A stretch of 64,000 nucleotides of DNA, taken from positions 868,504-932,503 of the forward strand of contig NZ_LMOZ01000002.1 of the NCBI RefSeq assembly GCF_001423695.1, in the 5' to 3' direction. Positions 16,228 to 24,757 of the stretch are shown here, one piece after another. The translations under genes and the position numbers were made by a program. Under the pieces are notes generated by a model. It searched no databases, was not told the origin of the DNA, and worked only from the letters and a program-made list of their open reading frames with translations. Numbering within the stretch: the first letter of the stretch is position 1; each line of letters begins with the position of its first letter. Origin of the DNA: Leifsonia sp. Leaf336. Its GTDB lineage: Bacteria; Actinomycetota; Actinomycetes; Actinomycetales; Microbacteriaceae.

Positions 16228-17675
16228 TTCTCCGGACGCCCGTACGTCTCGAGCAGGCGCAGCCAGACCTCGCTGATCGTCGGATACGACGGAACGGCGT
16301 GCCAGAGCCGGTCGAGCGGCACCTCGCCGACGACCGCGATCGTGGCCGAGTGCAGCAGCTCGCCGACTTCCTGGCCGACGAACGTGGCGCCCAGCACGAC
16401 CTTCCTCTCCTCGTCGACGACCATCCTGGCCGTGCCCGCATAGTCGTCGGCCGTCACGTACCCGCCGCTGACCGAGCCGATCGGGTAGTCCACCACCCGG
16501 ATGCGGTAGCCCGCCTTCTCGGCCTTGGCCGCGGTGAGCCCGACGGAGGCGACCTCCGGCTCGGTGAACGTGACCTGCGGAACCGCCTGGTGGTCGGCGG
16601 TCGCCACGAAGGCGCCCCACGGGGCGAGCGACACCTCGTGGCCCTTCGCCCGTGCGGCGATGGCGTCGCCGGCAGCGCGCGCCTGGTACTTGCCCTGGTG
16701 GGTGAGCAGGGCGCGGTGGTTCACATCGCCCACGCCGTACAGCCAGCCGCCGTCGACCGGCTCGCCGCGCGCGTCGAGCACGCGCATGCTGTCGTCGACC
16801 GTCAGCCAGGCGCCGTCCTCCAGCCCGAAGGCGTCGAGGCCGAGGCCCGACGACCGCGGCAACCGGCCGGTCGCCACCAGCAGCTCGTCCGTCTCGACCA
16901 CGCTGCCGTCGCCCAGGCGGATGCGGAAACGATCGTCGTCCGTCCGCTCGACCGACTCGGTCGTGACGTCCAGGTGCACGTGGGCGCCGAGTTCCCGGAG
17001 GCCCGCGGCGACCTGCTCGCCCGCGAAAGGCTCCTCCGTTCCCAGCAGTCCGCTGCGCGCGATGAGGTGCACCTCGGTGCCGAAGCCCGCGTACGCGGTC
17101 GCCATCTCGGTGCCGACCGTTCCGCCGCCCAGAACGGCCAGCGAAACCGGGACGCGCTGCACACTCGTGGCGTCGCGGCTCGTCCAGGGCTCGCTCTCGC
17201 GCAGGCCGGGGATGTCGGGGAGCAACGAGGCCGAGCCCGTGCAGACGGCGACCGCGTGCCGTGCCGTCAGCACGGTGACGGTGCCGTCGTCGGCAGTCAC
17301 GGTGACCTCCTTGGCGGCGGTGATCGTCGCCCAGCCGCGCACCAGGTCGATGCCGGCGCTCTCGAGCCACTCGACCTGGCCGTCGTCCTTCCAGTCGCTG
17401 GTCATGTAGTCGCGGCGCCGCAGCACGGCGGAGACATCGAGCGGGCCGGTCACGGCCTCCCGCGCCCCGCCCACGCGCTGGGCCGCACGCAGTGCCGCGG
17501 CCGAACGCAGGAGGGTCTTGGAGGGGATGCACGCCCAATACGAGCACTCGCCGCCGACGAGCTCGGCCTCCACGATCGCAGTGCGCATGCCGCCCTGGGC
17601 AGCGCGGTCGGCGACGTTCTCACCGACCGCCCCGGCTCCGATCACGATGACGTCGTACTCGACGGTTGCGGACAT
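16224..17675 (-). CDS. FAD-dependent pyridine nucleotide-disulfide oxidoreductase (Lpd/MerA-like)
   Basis: A 483-residue flavoprotein disulfide reductase. The FAD motif is VIGAGAVGEN (residues 11-20), the redox-active pair is C44/C49 in GGECSYWACIPSK, the NAD motif is LGGGTVGTEMA in the middle, and GWLYGVGDVNH is the second FAD motif. The C-terminal dimer interface has HAVPSYPTISE, where dihydrolipoamide dehydrogenases usually have HAHPTLSE. The CSYWAC spacing equals the normal CxxxxC. It is therefore related to Lpd or mercuric reductase but is likely a separate actinobacterial branch with an unknown acceptor. It heads the coupled operon with the HExxH protein and the SDR. Confidence 0.87.
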   Translation of the reverse strand: MSATVEYDVIVIGAGAVGENVADRAAQGGMRTAIVEAELVGGECSYWACIPSKTLLRSAAALRAAQRVGGAREAVTGPLDVSAVLRRRDYMTSDWKDDGQVEWLESAGIDLVRGWATITAAKEVTVTADDGTVTVLTARHAVAVCTGSASLLPDIPGLRESEPWTSRDATSVQRVPVSLAVLGGGTVGTEMATAYAGFGTEVHLIARSGLLGTEEPFAGEQVAAGLRELGAHVHLDVTTESVERTDDDRFRIRLGDGSVVETDELLVATGRLPRSSGLGLDAFGLEDGAWLTVDDSMRVLDARGEPVDGGWLYGVGDVNHRALLTHQGKYQARAAGDAIAARAKGHEVSLAPWGAFVATADHQAVPQVTFTEPEVASVGLTAAKAEKAGYRIRVVDYPIGSVSGGYVTADDYAGTARMVVDEERKVVLGATFVGQEVGELLHSATIAVVGEVPLDRLWHAVPSYPTISEVWLRLLETYGRPEK

Positions 17676-17732
17676 GGTTCCTCCTGGCGGTCGTGGAAGC
17701 GGCGGTCGTGGATGAGGCGCAGCGTACGCCGT

Positions 17733-18518
17733 TCAGCGGCCGACGAACTCGGCGGGGGTGCGCGTGAGGAAGGCCTGCATGCCGATCCGGGCGTCTTCGC
17801 TCCCGGCCAGACGCACGAGCGTCGGCTGCAGCTGCGACTCGGCGGCGGCGTCGCCCTCCCGCACCGCGGTGAAGGCGTTGGCCAGGGTCGCCTGCACCGC
17901 GAGCGGCGCCTGCGCGGCGATCCGCTCGGCGATGGCGAGCGCGGCGTCGAACTGCTGCCCGTCGTCCACGACCTCCTGCACCAGACCCATGCGATACGCC
18001 TCGTCGGCGCCGAACATGTCGCCGGTGAGGATGTAGCGCATGGCGTTGCCCCAGCCCGCGGCGCGGGGGAACCGGATGGTGGCGCCGCCGAACGGCAGGA
18101 TGCCGCGGGCGACCTCGATCTGGCCGAAGCGCGTCGACCGCGCGGCGACCGCGACGTCGGAGGCGAGCATGAGCTCGATTCCCAGGGTGAGGCAGGTGCC
18201 CTGCACTGCGACCACCACCGGCTTGGTGCGCTGAGTGCCAGAGACACCCCACGGGTCGATGCCCGTGTCGGAGACGAACGAGAGTCCGTCCGCGCCGATG
18301 CGCGGGCCGACGTCGGCGAGGTCGAGGCCGCCGGTGAAGTGGTCGCCGAAGGCGTGGACCAGCCCGACGCGCAAGTCCGGGTCGCGCTCGAGCTCGCCGT
18401 ACGCGTCGGCCAGCCCGGTCAACAGCTCGAAGTCTGCCGCATTGCGCTTGTCCGGCCGGTTGAGACCGATGAGCAGGACGTGCCCGCGTCGCTCGGTCAG
18501 GATCCTGGGTTCGCTCAT
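17733..18518 (-). CDS. Enoyl-CoA hydratase/isomerase-family (crotonase) protein
   Basis: A 261-residue crotonase-fold protein. The N-terminal LIGLNRPDKRNA, the oxyanion-hole region (AFGDHFTGGLDLADV) and the second glycine-rich segment (VAVQGTCLTLGIELMLASDVAVAA) are conserved. The position that carries the first catalytic Glu in hydratases reads RGILPFGGAT (about residue 131), and a Glu is not obvious there, so hydratase activity is uncertain. It probably acts on an acyl-CoA in fatty or aromatic acid turnover. I chose ATG 18518; TAGCGT ends seven bases upstream, consistent with a leaderless start. An ATG three codons earlier is also in frame. Confidence 0.85.
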   Translation of the reverse strand: MSEPRILTERRGHVLLIGLNRPDKRNAADFELLTGLADAYGELERDPDLRVGLVHAFGDHFTGGLDLADVGPRIGADGLSFVSDTGIDPWGVSGTQRTKPVVVAVQGTCLTLGIELMLASDVAVAARSTRFGQIEVARGILPFGGATIRFPRAAGWGNAMRYILTGDMFGADEAYRMGLVQEVVDDGQQFDAALAIAERIAAQAPLAVQATLANAFTAVREGDAAAESQLQPTLVRLAGSEDARIGMQAFLTRTPAEFVGR

Positions 18519-18541
18519 GTCGCCCACGCTACCGGCCGCGC

Positions 18542-19399
18542 TCAGCCGGCGTCACGCAGCGGCCCCGTGAGCGCGCCGAGCACCCGGAGGATCACCGGCA
18601 GATCGCGTCCGGCAGCATCCGGAGACTCGGGGGCGAACTCGGTGATCGCGGCGCCGGCGAGCTCGAAACGGGAGCGCAGCGCGCGGATCACGTCGGACAA
18701 CTGCTCCGGCGTGATCCCGAACGGCTCGGGGTAGCCGATGCCGTCGACGGCGGAGGGGTCGAGCACGTCGAGGTCGATGTGGAGGTACACGGCCGAGGCT
18801 CCCGTGGCCTCCACCGCTGCGACGAGCGTCTGCGGGTCGGCGAGGTCGTCAGGACCGATCATCCGGATGCCCATCCGGTCGACGAAGTCCGACTCGCCGT
18901 CGTCGAGTGCGCGCGTCCCCGCGAGGATCAGCTGCTCGTGGTGGAGCCGCGCGGGGCCGGTGGCCGCGAGGCCGTCGGGCCCGTCGCCGAGCAGGGCGCG
19001 CACCACCATGCCGTGGAAGGCGCCGGATGGCGACGTCGAGACGCTGTTGATGTCGCCGTGCGCGTCGAACCAGACCACGGCGACCGCACCGGCGGGATGC
19101 GAGGCGACGACGTTCTGCACGCTCGCCAGATCGGAGGCGCAGTCGCCGCCGATCGTGACGACCGGGGCCTCCAGCACCGACAGCTCGGCCTCCGCCAGCT
19201 CGCGCACCAGCGTCAGCGACGAGTAGCGCAGCACGCCGGTGCCGAGCGCCTCGCCCGCCGCCGCCGGTACCGCCACGCTGTGCGTCACGGTCGTCGGCAG
19301 GTCGCCGCGGATGGCGTCGGCGCCGTCGATGAGGCGCATGGCGCGGGAGGAGCCGGAGCCCTGCCATTGGGGGACGACGAGGAACGAAGCGGGGCTCAT
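18542..19399 (-). CDS. Arginase/agmatinase/formiminoglutamase-fold protein
   Basis: A 285-residue ureohydrolase-fold protein. Metal-binding motifs are WFDAHGDIN (D112, H114, D116) and HIDLDVLDP (D209, D211). The first motif is GGDCASD, so the manganese ligand that is His in arginases and agmatinases (GGDH) is Cys87 here. The protein may bind metal differently or act on an unusual guanidino or formimino substrate, so arginase activity should not be assumed. It overlaps no neighbour; the TPM-domain gene is upstream on the same strand with a 22-base gap, and an AGGAAGGAAAG-like ribosome site precedes the ATG. Confidence 0.83.
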   Translation of the reverse strand: MSPASFLVVPQWQGSGSSRAMRLIDGADAIRGDLPTTVTHSVAVPAAAGEALGTGVLRYSSLTLVRELAEAELSVLEAPVVTIGGDCASDLASVQNVVASHPAGAVAVVWFDAHGDINSVSTSPSGAFHGMVVRALLGDGPDGLAATGPARLHHEQLILAGTRALDDGESDFVDRMGIRMIGPDDLADPQTLVAAVEATGASAVYLHIDLDVLDPSAVDGIGYPEPFGITPEQLSDVIRALRSRFELAGAAITEFAPESPDAAGRDLPVILRVLGALTGPLRDAG

Positions 19400-19421
19400 C
19401 CTCTTTCCTTCCGTTTCGGTG

Positions 19422-20030
19422 TCATGGCGTTGTCGCGTTCCTGTTTCTCGACCGGCGTTGCCGGCGGACCAGCAGGACGGCGACGACGGCGATCACGACC
19501 AGGACGACGACGAGCAGCCAGACGAACGCCGGGCCGGGGCCTCCGCCGACCGCGTCGCCGAGGCCGTTCGCCGCGGCCACGGCGGCCTGCGTCCAGTCCT
19601 GGCTGTGGACCTTCGGCGCCACCTTGTCCTGCTCGATCGTGGTCAGCTCGCGGTCGGTGACCGGTCCGCTGTCGTCGCCCGAGAGGTAGAGGGCTCCGCC
19701 CGTGGTGTCGACCGCGAGCAGGTAGTCCGTCGGCCCCAGGTCGTTGCGGGCCGCCGTCTCGTTCGCCCAGTCCTCGGCGTCGGCCGGGTTGGTGAAGTGG
19801 TCGACGAACACCACGTAGAGCGTGATCTGATGGTTCTTCTTGAGCGCGGCGCTCGCCGCCTCGATCGTGTCGACGTCGGCGTCGGACAGTACACCGGCCT
19901 GGTCGACCACATGACCTGATCCGAGATCGACGGGGTCGGCGGCCTCGGCAGCAGGAGCGGAGAGCACGAGGGGAGTCAGGGCCACGCCGATGGCGAGCAG
20001 GAAGGCGGTCAGGACACGGCGCACAGACAT
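19422..20030 (-). CDS. Secreted TPM-domain membrane protein
   Basis: A 202-residue protein with a signal peptide (about 1-31, ending near APAAEA), a TPM domain (about 40-145; VVDQAGVLSDADVDTIEAASAAL, TLYVVFVDHF, DYLLAVDTTGGALYLS) and a single C-terminal transmembrane helix (about 167-188) followed by a basic tail. TPM domains occur in membrane-anchored proteins of envelope maintenance and in thylakoid acid phosphatases. Actinobacterial relatives are often much longer with an added helical region; this one is a minimal form. It lies 22 bases ahead of the arginase-fold gene and is divergent from the glutamine amidotransferase-like gene. Confidence 0.82.
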   Translation of the reverse strand: MSVRRVLTAFLLAIGVALTPLVLSAPAAEAADPVDLGSGHVVDQAGVLSDADVDTIEAASAALKKNHQITLYVVFVDHFTNPADAEDWANETAARNDLGPTDYLLAVDTTGGALYLSGDDSGPVTDRELTTIEQDKVAPKVHSQDWTQAAVAAANGLGDAVGGGPGPAFVWLLVVVLVVIAVVAVLLVRRQRRSRNRNATTP

Positions 20031-20174
20031 CCACCCACTCTCCCGAGCTCACCTGTCATCCAGCCGAGTCTATTGACGGCCCCGATGCGTGTCACTGTTT
20101 CGGATCGCCGGCACTGTTTCCGCCTGTTACGTGCACGGATGCGCGCCGTCGGCGCTCCGCCCAGAATTGCTCGT

Positions 20175-20918
20175 ATGTCTCCGGCCGCCCGCACCCTCGC
20201 CGTCGTCGAGGCGACGCGCTTCCGCGGGCACGACCCGGAGTACCACGCATACGTGCAGGTGCTGGTCGGCGGGGTCGTGCGCTCGGCCCAGGCCGACGGC
20301 TGGAAGGTCGCGCGGCTCGCCGCCGACGGCGGCACGGAAGCGCTCCTGAGCGCGACCGACCGCGCCGACGCCGTGGTCATCGTGGGAGGCGAGGACATCG
20401 CCCCGCGGTTCTACGGAGCGTCGGGCGGCTACCCGCACGAGAGCCTCCACCGTAAGACCGCCGACGCCGCGCAGCTGGCGCTCGTGCACCGGGCCATCGA
20501 GCGCGGGCTCCCGCTGCTCGGGATCTGCCGCGGCCTCCAGATCGTCAACGTCGCGCTCGGCGGCACGCTCATCCAGGACCTCGGTGACAGCGATCACGTG
20601 CGCCGCGGCGTGCCGATCCCCGAGGTGCTGACCACCCACCCTGTGCTGCTCGAGCCGGGTAGCCGGGTGGAGGAGCTGCTCGGCGGCCCCGTCGTCTCCG
20701 TCCGGAGCGCGCACCACCAGGCGGTGGATGCGCTCGGTGAGGGCCTCCAGGTGACCGGACGCGCCCCCGACGGCCACGTCGAGGCGATCGAGCACGAGTC
20801 GGCCCCGATCGTGGCCGTGCAGTGGCACCCGGAGGACCCGGCCGCCCCTGCGGGCCAGCTCGCCGCGCTGCTCGGCGCGCTGCGCACGCGCACCCCCGCG
20901 GCTGCCGCCGCCGCGTAG
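20175..20918 (+). CDS. Class I glutamine amidotransferase-like hydrolase (PuuD-like)
   Basis: A 247-residue class I amidotransferase-fold hydrolase like gamma-glutamyl-GABA hydrolase (PuuD). The nucleophile is C118 in GICRGLQIVN; the His-Glu pair is in VAVQWHPED. N-terminal VIVGGEDIAPRFY (69-80) and GGTLIQDL are typical of the PuuD group, which frees GABA or similar amines from gamma-glutamyl conjugates. No other putrescine-pathway gene is nearby, so the substrate is uncertain. Start ATG 20175 has no Shine-Dalgarno sequence, but AGAATT lies just upstream. It is convergent with the PCMT gene. Confidence 0.83.
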   Translation: MSPAARTLAVVEATRFRGHDPEYHAYVQVLVGGVVRSAQADGWKVARLAADGGTEALLSATDRADAVVIVGGEDIAPRFYGASGGYPHESLHRKTADAAQLALVHRAIERGLPLLGICRGLQIVNVALGGTLIQDLGDSDHVRRGVPIPEVLTTHPVLLEPGSRVEELLGGPVVSVRSAHHQAVDALGEGLQVTGRAPDGHVEAIEHESAPIVAVQWHPEDPAAPAGQLAALLGALRTRTPAAAAAA

Positions 20919-20926
20919 CGGGGTCG

Positions 20927-21553
20927 TCACACGCCGGGCTCGCGCCAACCATCGTGGCCGACGAGCGGCACGAACGTGACCGCGCCGAGGCTGCGCTCGT
21001 GGAGGTCGCCATCGGCTCCACGCTCGAACACCGTGAGGTACTGGGCGCCTCCCGGGCGACCGACCGGCATCACGATGCGGCCGCCACGGGTCAGCTGCTC
21101 GGGCCAGGCCTGCGGCAGCGTCGGTCCGGTCGCCGCCGCCACGATCACGTCGTACGGCGCGCCCTGAGGCCAGCCCAGCGTGCCGTCGCCGGTCACGACG
21201 TTCACCCGGTAGCCGAGGGCCTCCAGCGTCGCCGCCGCCGTCAGCGCGAGCTCAGGATGCCGTTCGATGCTGACGACCCGATGGCCGAGCTCCGCGGCCA
21301 CGGCCGCGGCGTAGCCCGAGCCGGTGCCGACGTCGAGCACGCTGTCCTCCGGCCCGATCCTGGCCGCTTCGAGCATGAGCGCGACGATGAACGGCTGCGA
21401 GATGGTCTGGCCGTCGCCGATCGGCATCGGGTGATCCTCGTAGGCGTAGCGCTCCGATCCTTCCGGCACGAACTCGTGACGGGGCACGCGTCTCATCGCA
21501 TCGAGCACCCGCTGGTCCTCGATCCCGCGGCGGACGAGCTGCTCCTCGACCAT
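20927..21553 (-). CDS. pcm: Protein-L-isoaspartate O-methyltransferase
   Basis: A 208-residue SAM-dependent methyltransferase that repairs isoaspartyl residues in damaged proteins. The family signature is clear: RVPRHEFVPEG near the N-terminus, GDGQTISQPFIVALM (substrate loop), LDVGTGSGYAAAVAA (SAM motif I) and GRIVMPVG. The start at ATG 21553 (MVEEQLVRRG) gives the normal family length; upstream codons are open and a few residues more are possible. It is the last gene in the minus-strand sugar operon, 37 bases after the BadF-type kinase, but its role in protein repair seems unrelated. Confidence 0.88.
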   Translation of the reverse strand: MVEEQLVRRGIEDQRVLDAMRRVPRHEFVPEGSERYAYEDHPMPIGDGQTISQPFIVALMLEAARIGPEDSVLDVGTGSGYAAAVAAELGHRVVSIERHPELALTAAATLEALGYRVNVVTGDGTLGWPQGAPYDVIVAAATGPTLPQAWPEQLTRGGRIVMPVGRPGGAQYLTVFERGADGDLHERSLGAVTFVPLVGHDGWREPGV

Positions 21554-21590
21554 CCGCTCGCGCTCTGCGGCGTATTCCCTGTTCGTACGG

Positions 21591-22592
21591 CTATTGAACC
21601 ACCGCGGCCCGCCGGTCCTGAAGGCCGGATGCGGCGACGTCCAGCGCATCGGCGGACGCGCCCCCGGCCTCCAGCGCCAGCAGCGCGGCACCGAGGATCG
21701 GCGCCGCCGTCACCACGGTGACCCTGGCCAGCGGCGCGCGCTCGGCGAGGCCGCGCTCGACCCCGCTCAGGAGGCGCTCGTCGCGCGAGCCGATCACCCC
21801 GCCGCCGAGCACCACCGGAACCTCCCGGCCGAGCAGCTCCAGCCGCCGCAGCGTGGTGGCCGCGAGCGTCACGATCTCGTCCGCCTGCCGGTCCACCAGA
21901 CCCTGGGCGATCGTGTCGCCGGCGCGCGACGCCGCGAGAACCGCCGGCGCGAGGCGCGACAGGTCGCTGCTGGCGACGCGCTCGAAGTGCAGCGCCTCGA
22001 TGACCTCGGGGATGCCGGCCAGCCCGTAGACCGCGGGGATCGCGGACACGAGCGTCGTGGCCGGCCCGCGGCCGTCGACCGCTCTCGCCGCGTGCCAGAG
22101 CGCCTGCTCCCCGAGGTGCCAGCCTCCGCCCCAGTCGCCGGAGGTCATCCCGAGCGACGCATAGCGGATGACCGCGCCGTCCCCCCGGACGCCGACGCAG
22201 TTGATGCCGGTGCCGCAGACGACGGCCACCGCGTCAGGCTCGCTCGTCCCGGCCCGCAGCAGCGCGAAGAGGTCGTTGTCGACGACCGCGTCCGCCCAGG
22301 CGTAGCCGGCGATCCCCGCGCGGAACTCGGCGATCTCCGCGGGCAGGTCGAGCCCGGAGAGGTAGATGTTGGCGCTCGCGAGCGGGCGCGGACCGGTCTC
22401 GACGAGTAGGCGCTCGATGAGCTCGTCGACGAGCCTCGCCGTCGCCGCCATCCCGATCAGGTGGGGGCTGGAGGTGGCGCCGCGGACGGCCGCGACGAGC
22501 GTGCCGTCGAGCTCGAGAGCCACCGCGTCGGTCTTGGAGCCGCCGCCGTCCACGGCGATGACGATGGGTGCGGACCCAGTGCCGTCGGTCAT
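21591..22592 (-). CDS. BadF/BadG/BcrA/BcrD-type sugar kinase (N-acetylglucosamine kinase-like)
   Basis: A 333-residue ASKHA-fold kinase of the BadF/BadG/BcrA/BcrD family, which includes N-acetylglucosamine kinases. Phosphate-1 motif VDGGGSKTDA is at residues 14-23; VVCGTGINCVG and SLGMTSGDWGGGWHLGE follow; VVLGGGVIGSRDE is the adenosine motif. In this operon it would phosphorylate the imported sugar or disaccharide, so that the GH4 enzyme can act on a 6-phosphate, or phosphorylate a released monosaccharide. ATG 22592 overlaps the stop codon of the GH4 gene (ATGA), so the two are coupled. Confidence 0.85.
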   Translation of the reverse strand: MTDGTGSAPIVIAVDGGGSKTDAVALELDGTLVAAVRGATSSPHLIGMAATARLVDELIERLLVETGPRPLASANIYLSGLDLPAEIAEFRAGIAGYAWADAVVDNDLFALLRAGTSEPDAVAVVCGTGINCVGVRGDGAVIRYASLGMTSGDWGGGWHLGEQALWHAARAVDGRGPATTLVSAIPAVYGLAGIPEVIEALHFERVASSDLSRLAPAVLAASRAGDTIAQGLVDRQADEIVTLAATTLRRLELLGREVPVVLGGGVIGSRDERLLSGVERGLAERAPLARVTVVTAAPILGAALLALEAGGASADALDVAASGLQDRRAAVVQ

Positions 22593-23848
22593 CGCGCCCA
22601 CGCCAGGTGCTGGTGGTTGCGGGCGAGGAGCAGGTCGGTCAGCTTCTCTGCGCGGTCGTACTGCCCGACGAGCGGATGCGCGAGCATCGCCCGCACGACC
22701 CGGTCGCGCCCGCCGTGCACGGCCGCGTCGAGCGCGAGCCGCTCGTAACCGGCGACATGGCCGATGAGCCCCGCGAGGTCGTCGGGCAGTGGAGCGACCG
22801 GCTGCGCCTGCACGCCGGAGGCTCCGACGGTCGCCGGCACCTCGATCACGTGGTCGTCGGGCAGGAACGGCAGCGTGCCGTCGTTGCGGAGGTTGACCAC
22901 TTGCACGTCGCCGCGGTCGCTCGTCAGCGACGCGAGCAGGTCGACCGCGGCCTCCGAGTAGAACGCGCCCCCGCGCTGGGCGAGCTGCTCCGGCTTGGTG
23001 ACGACGCCCGGGTCGGCGTAGAGCGCCAGGAGCTCGCGCTCGACCTGCTGCACCGCCTCCGCCCTGGTCGGCGCGTCGAGCTGTTCGCGCAGCACCTCGT
23101 CGTGGGCGTAGTAGTAGCGCAGGTAGTAGCTCGGCACGTTCCCGAGCAGACGCAGCAGGGAGGCCGGCAGCTCGATCTCCTCGGCGAGCTGATCCAGTCG
23201 CGCCGACAGGAGGTCGGGGAGCACGTCGCGTCCGCCGACCGTGACCGATCGTTCCCAGGTCAGGTGGTTGAGCCCGACATGGCCGAGCCCGACCTCCGCC
23301 GGCGCGACGTCGAGCAGCGCCGCGAACCGGCGCTGGAAGCCGATCGCCACATTGCAGAGCCCGACGGCGTTGTGCCCCTCCTGCAGCAGCGCGCGGGTGA
23401 CGATGCCGACCGGGTTCGTGAAGTCGACGATCCACGCGCCCGGCTTGGCGTGCTTGCGCACCACCTCCGCGACCGAGAGCACGGCGGGAACGGTCCGCAG
23501 CGCCTTGGCGAAGCCGCCGGGTCCGGTGGTCTCCTGCCCGATGCAGCCGCACTCGTGCGGGAACGTCTCGTCGCCGTGCCGGGCGGCCTGGCCGCCGACC
23601 CGCAGCTGGATGAGCACGGCGTCGGCATCGGCCACGCCGGCCACCAGGTCGGAGGTCGGCACGATCCGGCCCGGGTGGCCCGCCGCGCGGAACATGCGCT
23701 CGCTGACCCCGCCGACCAGCCGCAGCCGCTCCGGGTCGGTGTCGACGAGCCAGAGCTCCTCGATCGGCAGCAGGTCGCGCAACCGCGCGAACCCGTCCAC
23801 GAGCTCGGGGCTGTAGGTGGAGCCTCCGCCCACGACTGCCAGTTTCAC
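22589..23848 (-). CDS. GH4 family glycosidase (6-phospho-beta-glucosidase-like)
   Basis: A 419-residue glycoside hydrolase of family 4, an NAD- and metal-dependent enzyme that works by oxidation-elimination at C3. The NAD motif VVGGGSTYSPELVDGF is at residues 5-20; metal ligands C165 (VGLCNVAIG) and H195 (LNHLTW) are present, as is the DFTNPVG block at 142-148. The QTTGPGGF-like motif reads QETTGPGGFAKALRTVP, typical of the 6-phospho-beta-glucosidase branch. The GTG at 23848 begins three bases after the upstream permease ends. The neighbouring importer is an ABC type, which delivers unphosphorylated sugar, so a kinase step would be needed first. Confidence 0.88.
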   Translation of the reverse strand: MKLAVVGGGSTYSPELVDGFARLRDLLPIEELWLVDTDPERLRLVGGVSERMFRAAGHPGRIVPTSDLVAGVADADAVLIQLRVGGQAARHGDETFPHECGCIGQETTGPGGFAKALRTVPAVLSVAEVVRKHAKPGAWIVDFTNPVGIVTRALLQEGHNAVGLCNVAIGFQRRFAALLDVAPAEVGLGHVGLNHLTWERSVTVGGRDVLPDLLSARLDQLAEEIELPASLLRLLGNVPSYYLRYYYAHDEVLREQLDAPTRAEAVQQVERELLALYADPGVVTKPEQLAQRGGAFYSEAAVDLLASLTSDRGDVQVVNLRNDGTLPFLPDDHVIEVPATVGASGVQAQPVAPLPDDLAGLIGHVAGYERLALDAAVHGGRDRVVRAMLAHPLVGQYDRAEKLTDLLLARNHQHLAWAR

Positions 23849-23851
23849 GCG

Positions 23852-24757
23852 TTATCCCTTCACGCCGGTGAGTGTGATGCCCTCCACGAAGACGCGTTGG
23901 GCGAAGAAGAAGATGATGACGACGGGCACGGTGACGAGGATCGTCATCGCCATCGTGAGACCCCAGTCGGTGCCGTGCACGCCGCGGAACGACGCGAGCC
24001 CGTAGGCGACCGGCCACGCGGCCGGGTTCTCCGAGGTGTAGAGCAGCGGCCCGTAGTAGTCGTTCCACGAGTTGAAGAACATGAAGATCGCGGTCGCCGC
24101 GATGCCGGGCTTCGCCATCGGGAGCACCACCCTCCAGAGCACCCCGAACTCCCCGTTGCCGTCGATCCGCGCGGCGTCCGAGTACTCCGCCGGGATCGTC
24201 AGGAAGAACTGGCGGAGCAGGAAGATCGAGAACGCGTCGCCGAGCAGGTTCGGCAGGATCAGCGGCCACAGCGTGCCGGTGAGGCCGAGCTGCGACCACA
24301 TCACGTAGATCGGGATCGCCGTCACCTGCGGCGGCAGGAGCATCGCGACGATGATCGCGGTGAAGAGGATGCCGGAGCCGCGGAACCGGATCTTCGCCAG
24401 CGCGTAGGCGGCGGGCACCGACGAGATGAGCATGAACGCCGTGGCCAGGATCGCGTACATCGCCGAGTTGGCGAACCACTGGGCCAGGGGCACGGTCGTG
24501 AAGACCGTCAGGTAGTTGCTCCACACGAACGGCTGGGGCCACAGGGAGGCCGTGAGCGTCTGCGAGTTCGACATCACCGACGTCAGGAAGACGAACACCA
24601 CGGGCGACACGAACAGCACGGCCAGCACGATGAGCACGGCGTGCTCGGCGATCCAGCCGAGCACCCGCCTGGTGCGCAGCGAGCGGGGAGTGCGGATCCT
24701 GCGCTGGGGTGCGGCGGGGGAGGCCGGGGCTTCGGGGGTGAGGGTAGCGGACGTCAT
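23852..24757 (-). CDS. Sugar ABC transporter permease (MalG-like)
   Basis: A 301-residue membrane permease of a CUT1-type carbohydrate ABC importer. A cytoplasmic N-terminal tail (residues 1-30, Pro/Arg-rich) precedes about six transmembrane segments; the ATPase-coupling EAA loop is EYSDAARIDGNGEFGVLWRVVLPMAKPG at about 190-217. The C-terminal FFFAQRVFVEGITLTGVKG is the typical MalG ending. It pairs with the MalF-like gene, whose stop overlaps its ATG (ATGA). No ATPase gene is in the operon; CUT1 systems in Actinobacteria commonly share an MsiK-type ATPase encoded elsewhere. Confidence 0.92.
   Translation of the reverse strand: MTSATLTPEAPASPAAPQRRIRTPRSLRTRRVLGWIAEHAVLIVLAVLFVSPVVFVFLTSVMSNSQTLTASLWPQPFVWSNYLTVFTTVPLAQWFANSAMYAILATAFMLISSVPAAYALAKIRFRGSGILFTAIIVAMLLPPQVTAIPIYVMWSQLGLTGTLWPLILPNLLGDAFSIFLLRQFFLTIPAEYSDAARIDGNGEFGVLWRVVLPMAKPGIAATAIFMFFNSWNDYYGPLLYTSENPAAWPVAYGLASFRGVHGTDWGLTMAMTILVTVPVVIIFFFAQRVFVEGITLTGVKG

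Noticed and set aside
22593-24542. A long minus-strand frame continuing past the kinase gene
   Set aside because: It overlaps the GH4 and permease genes in another frame and only the part from 22592 on matches a protein family.
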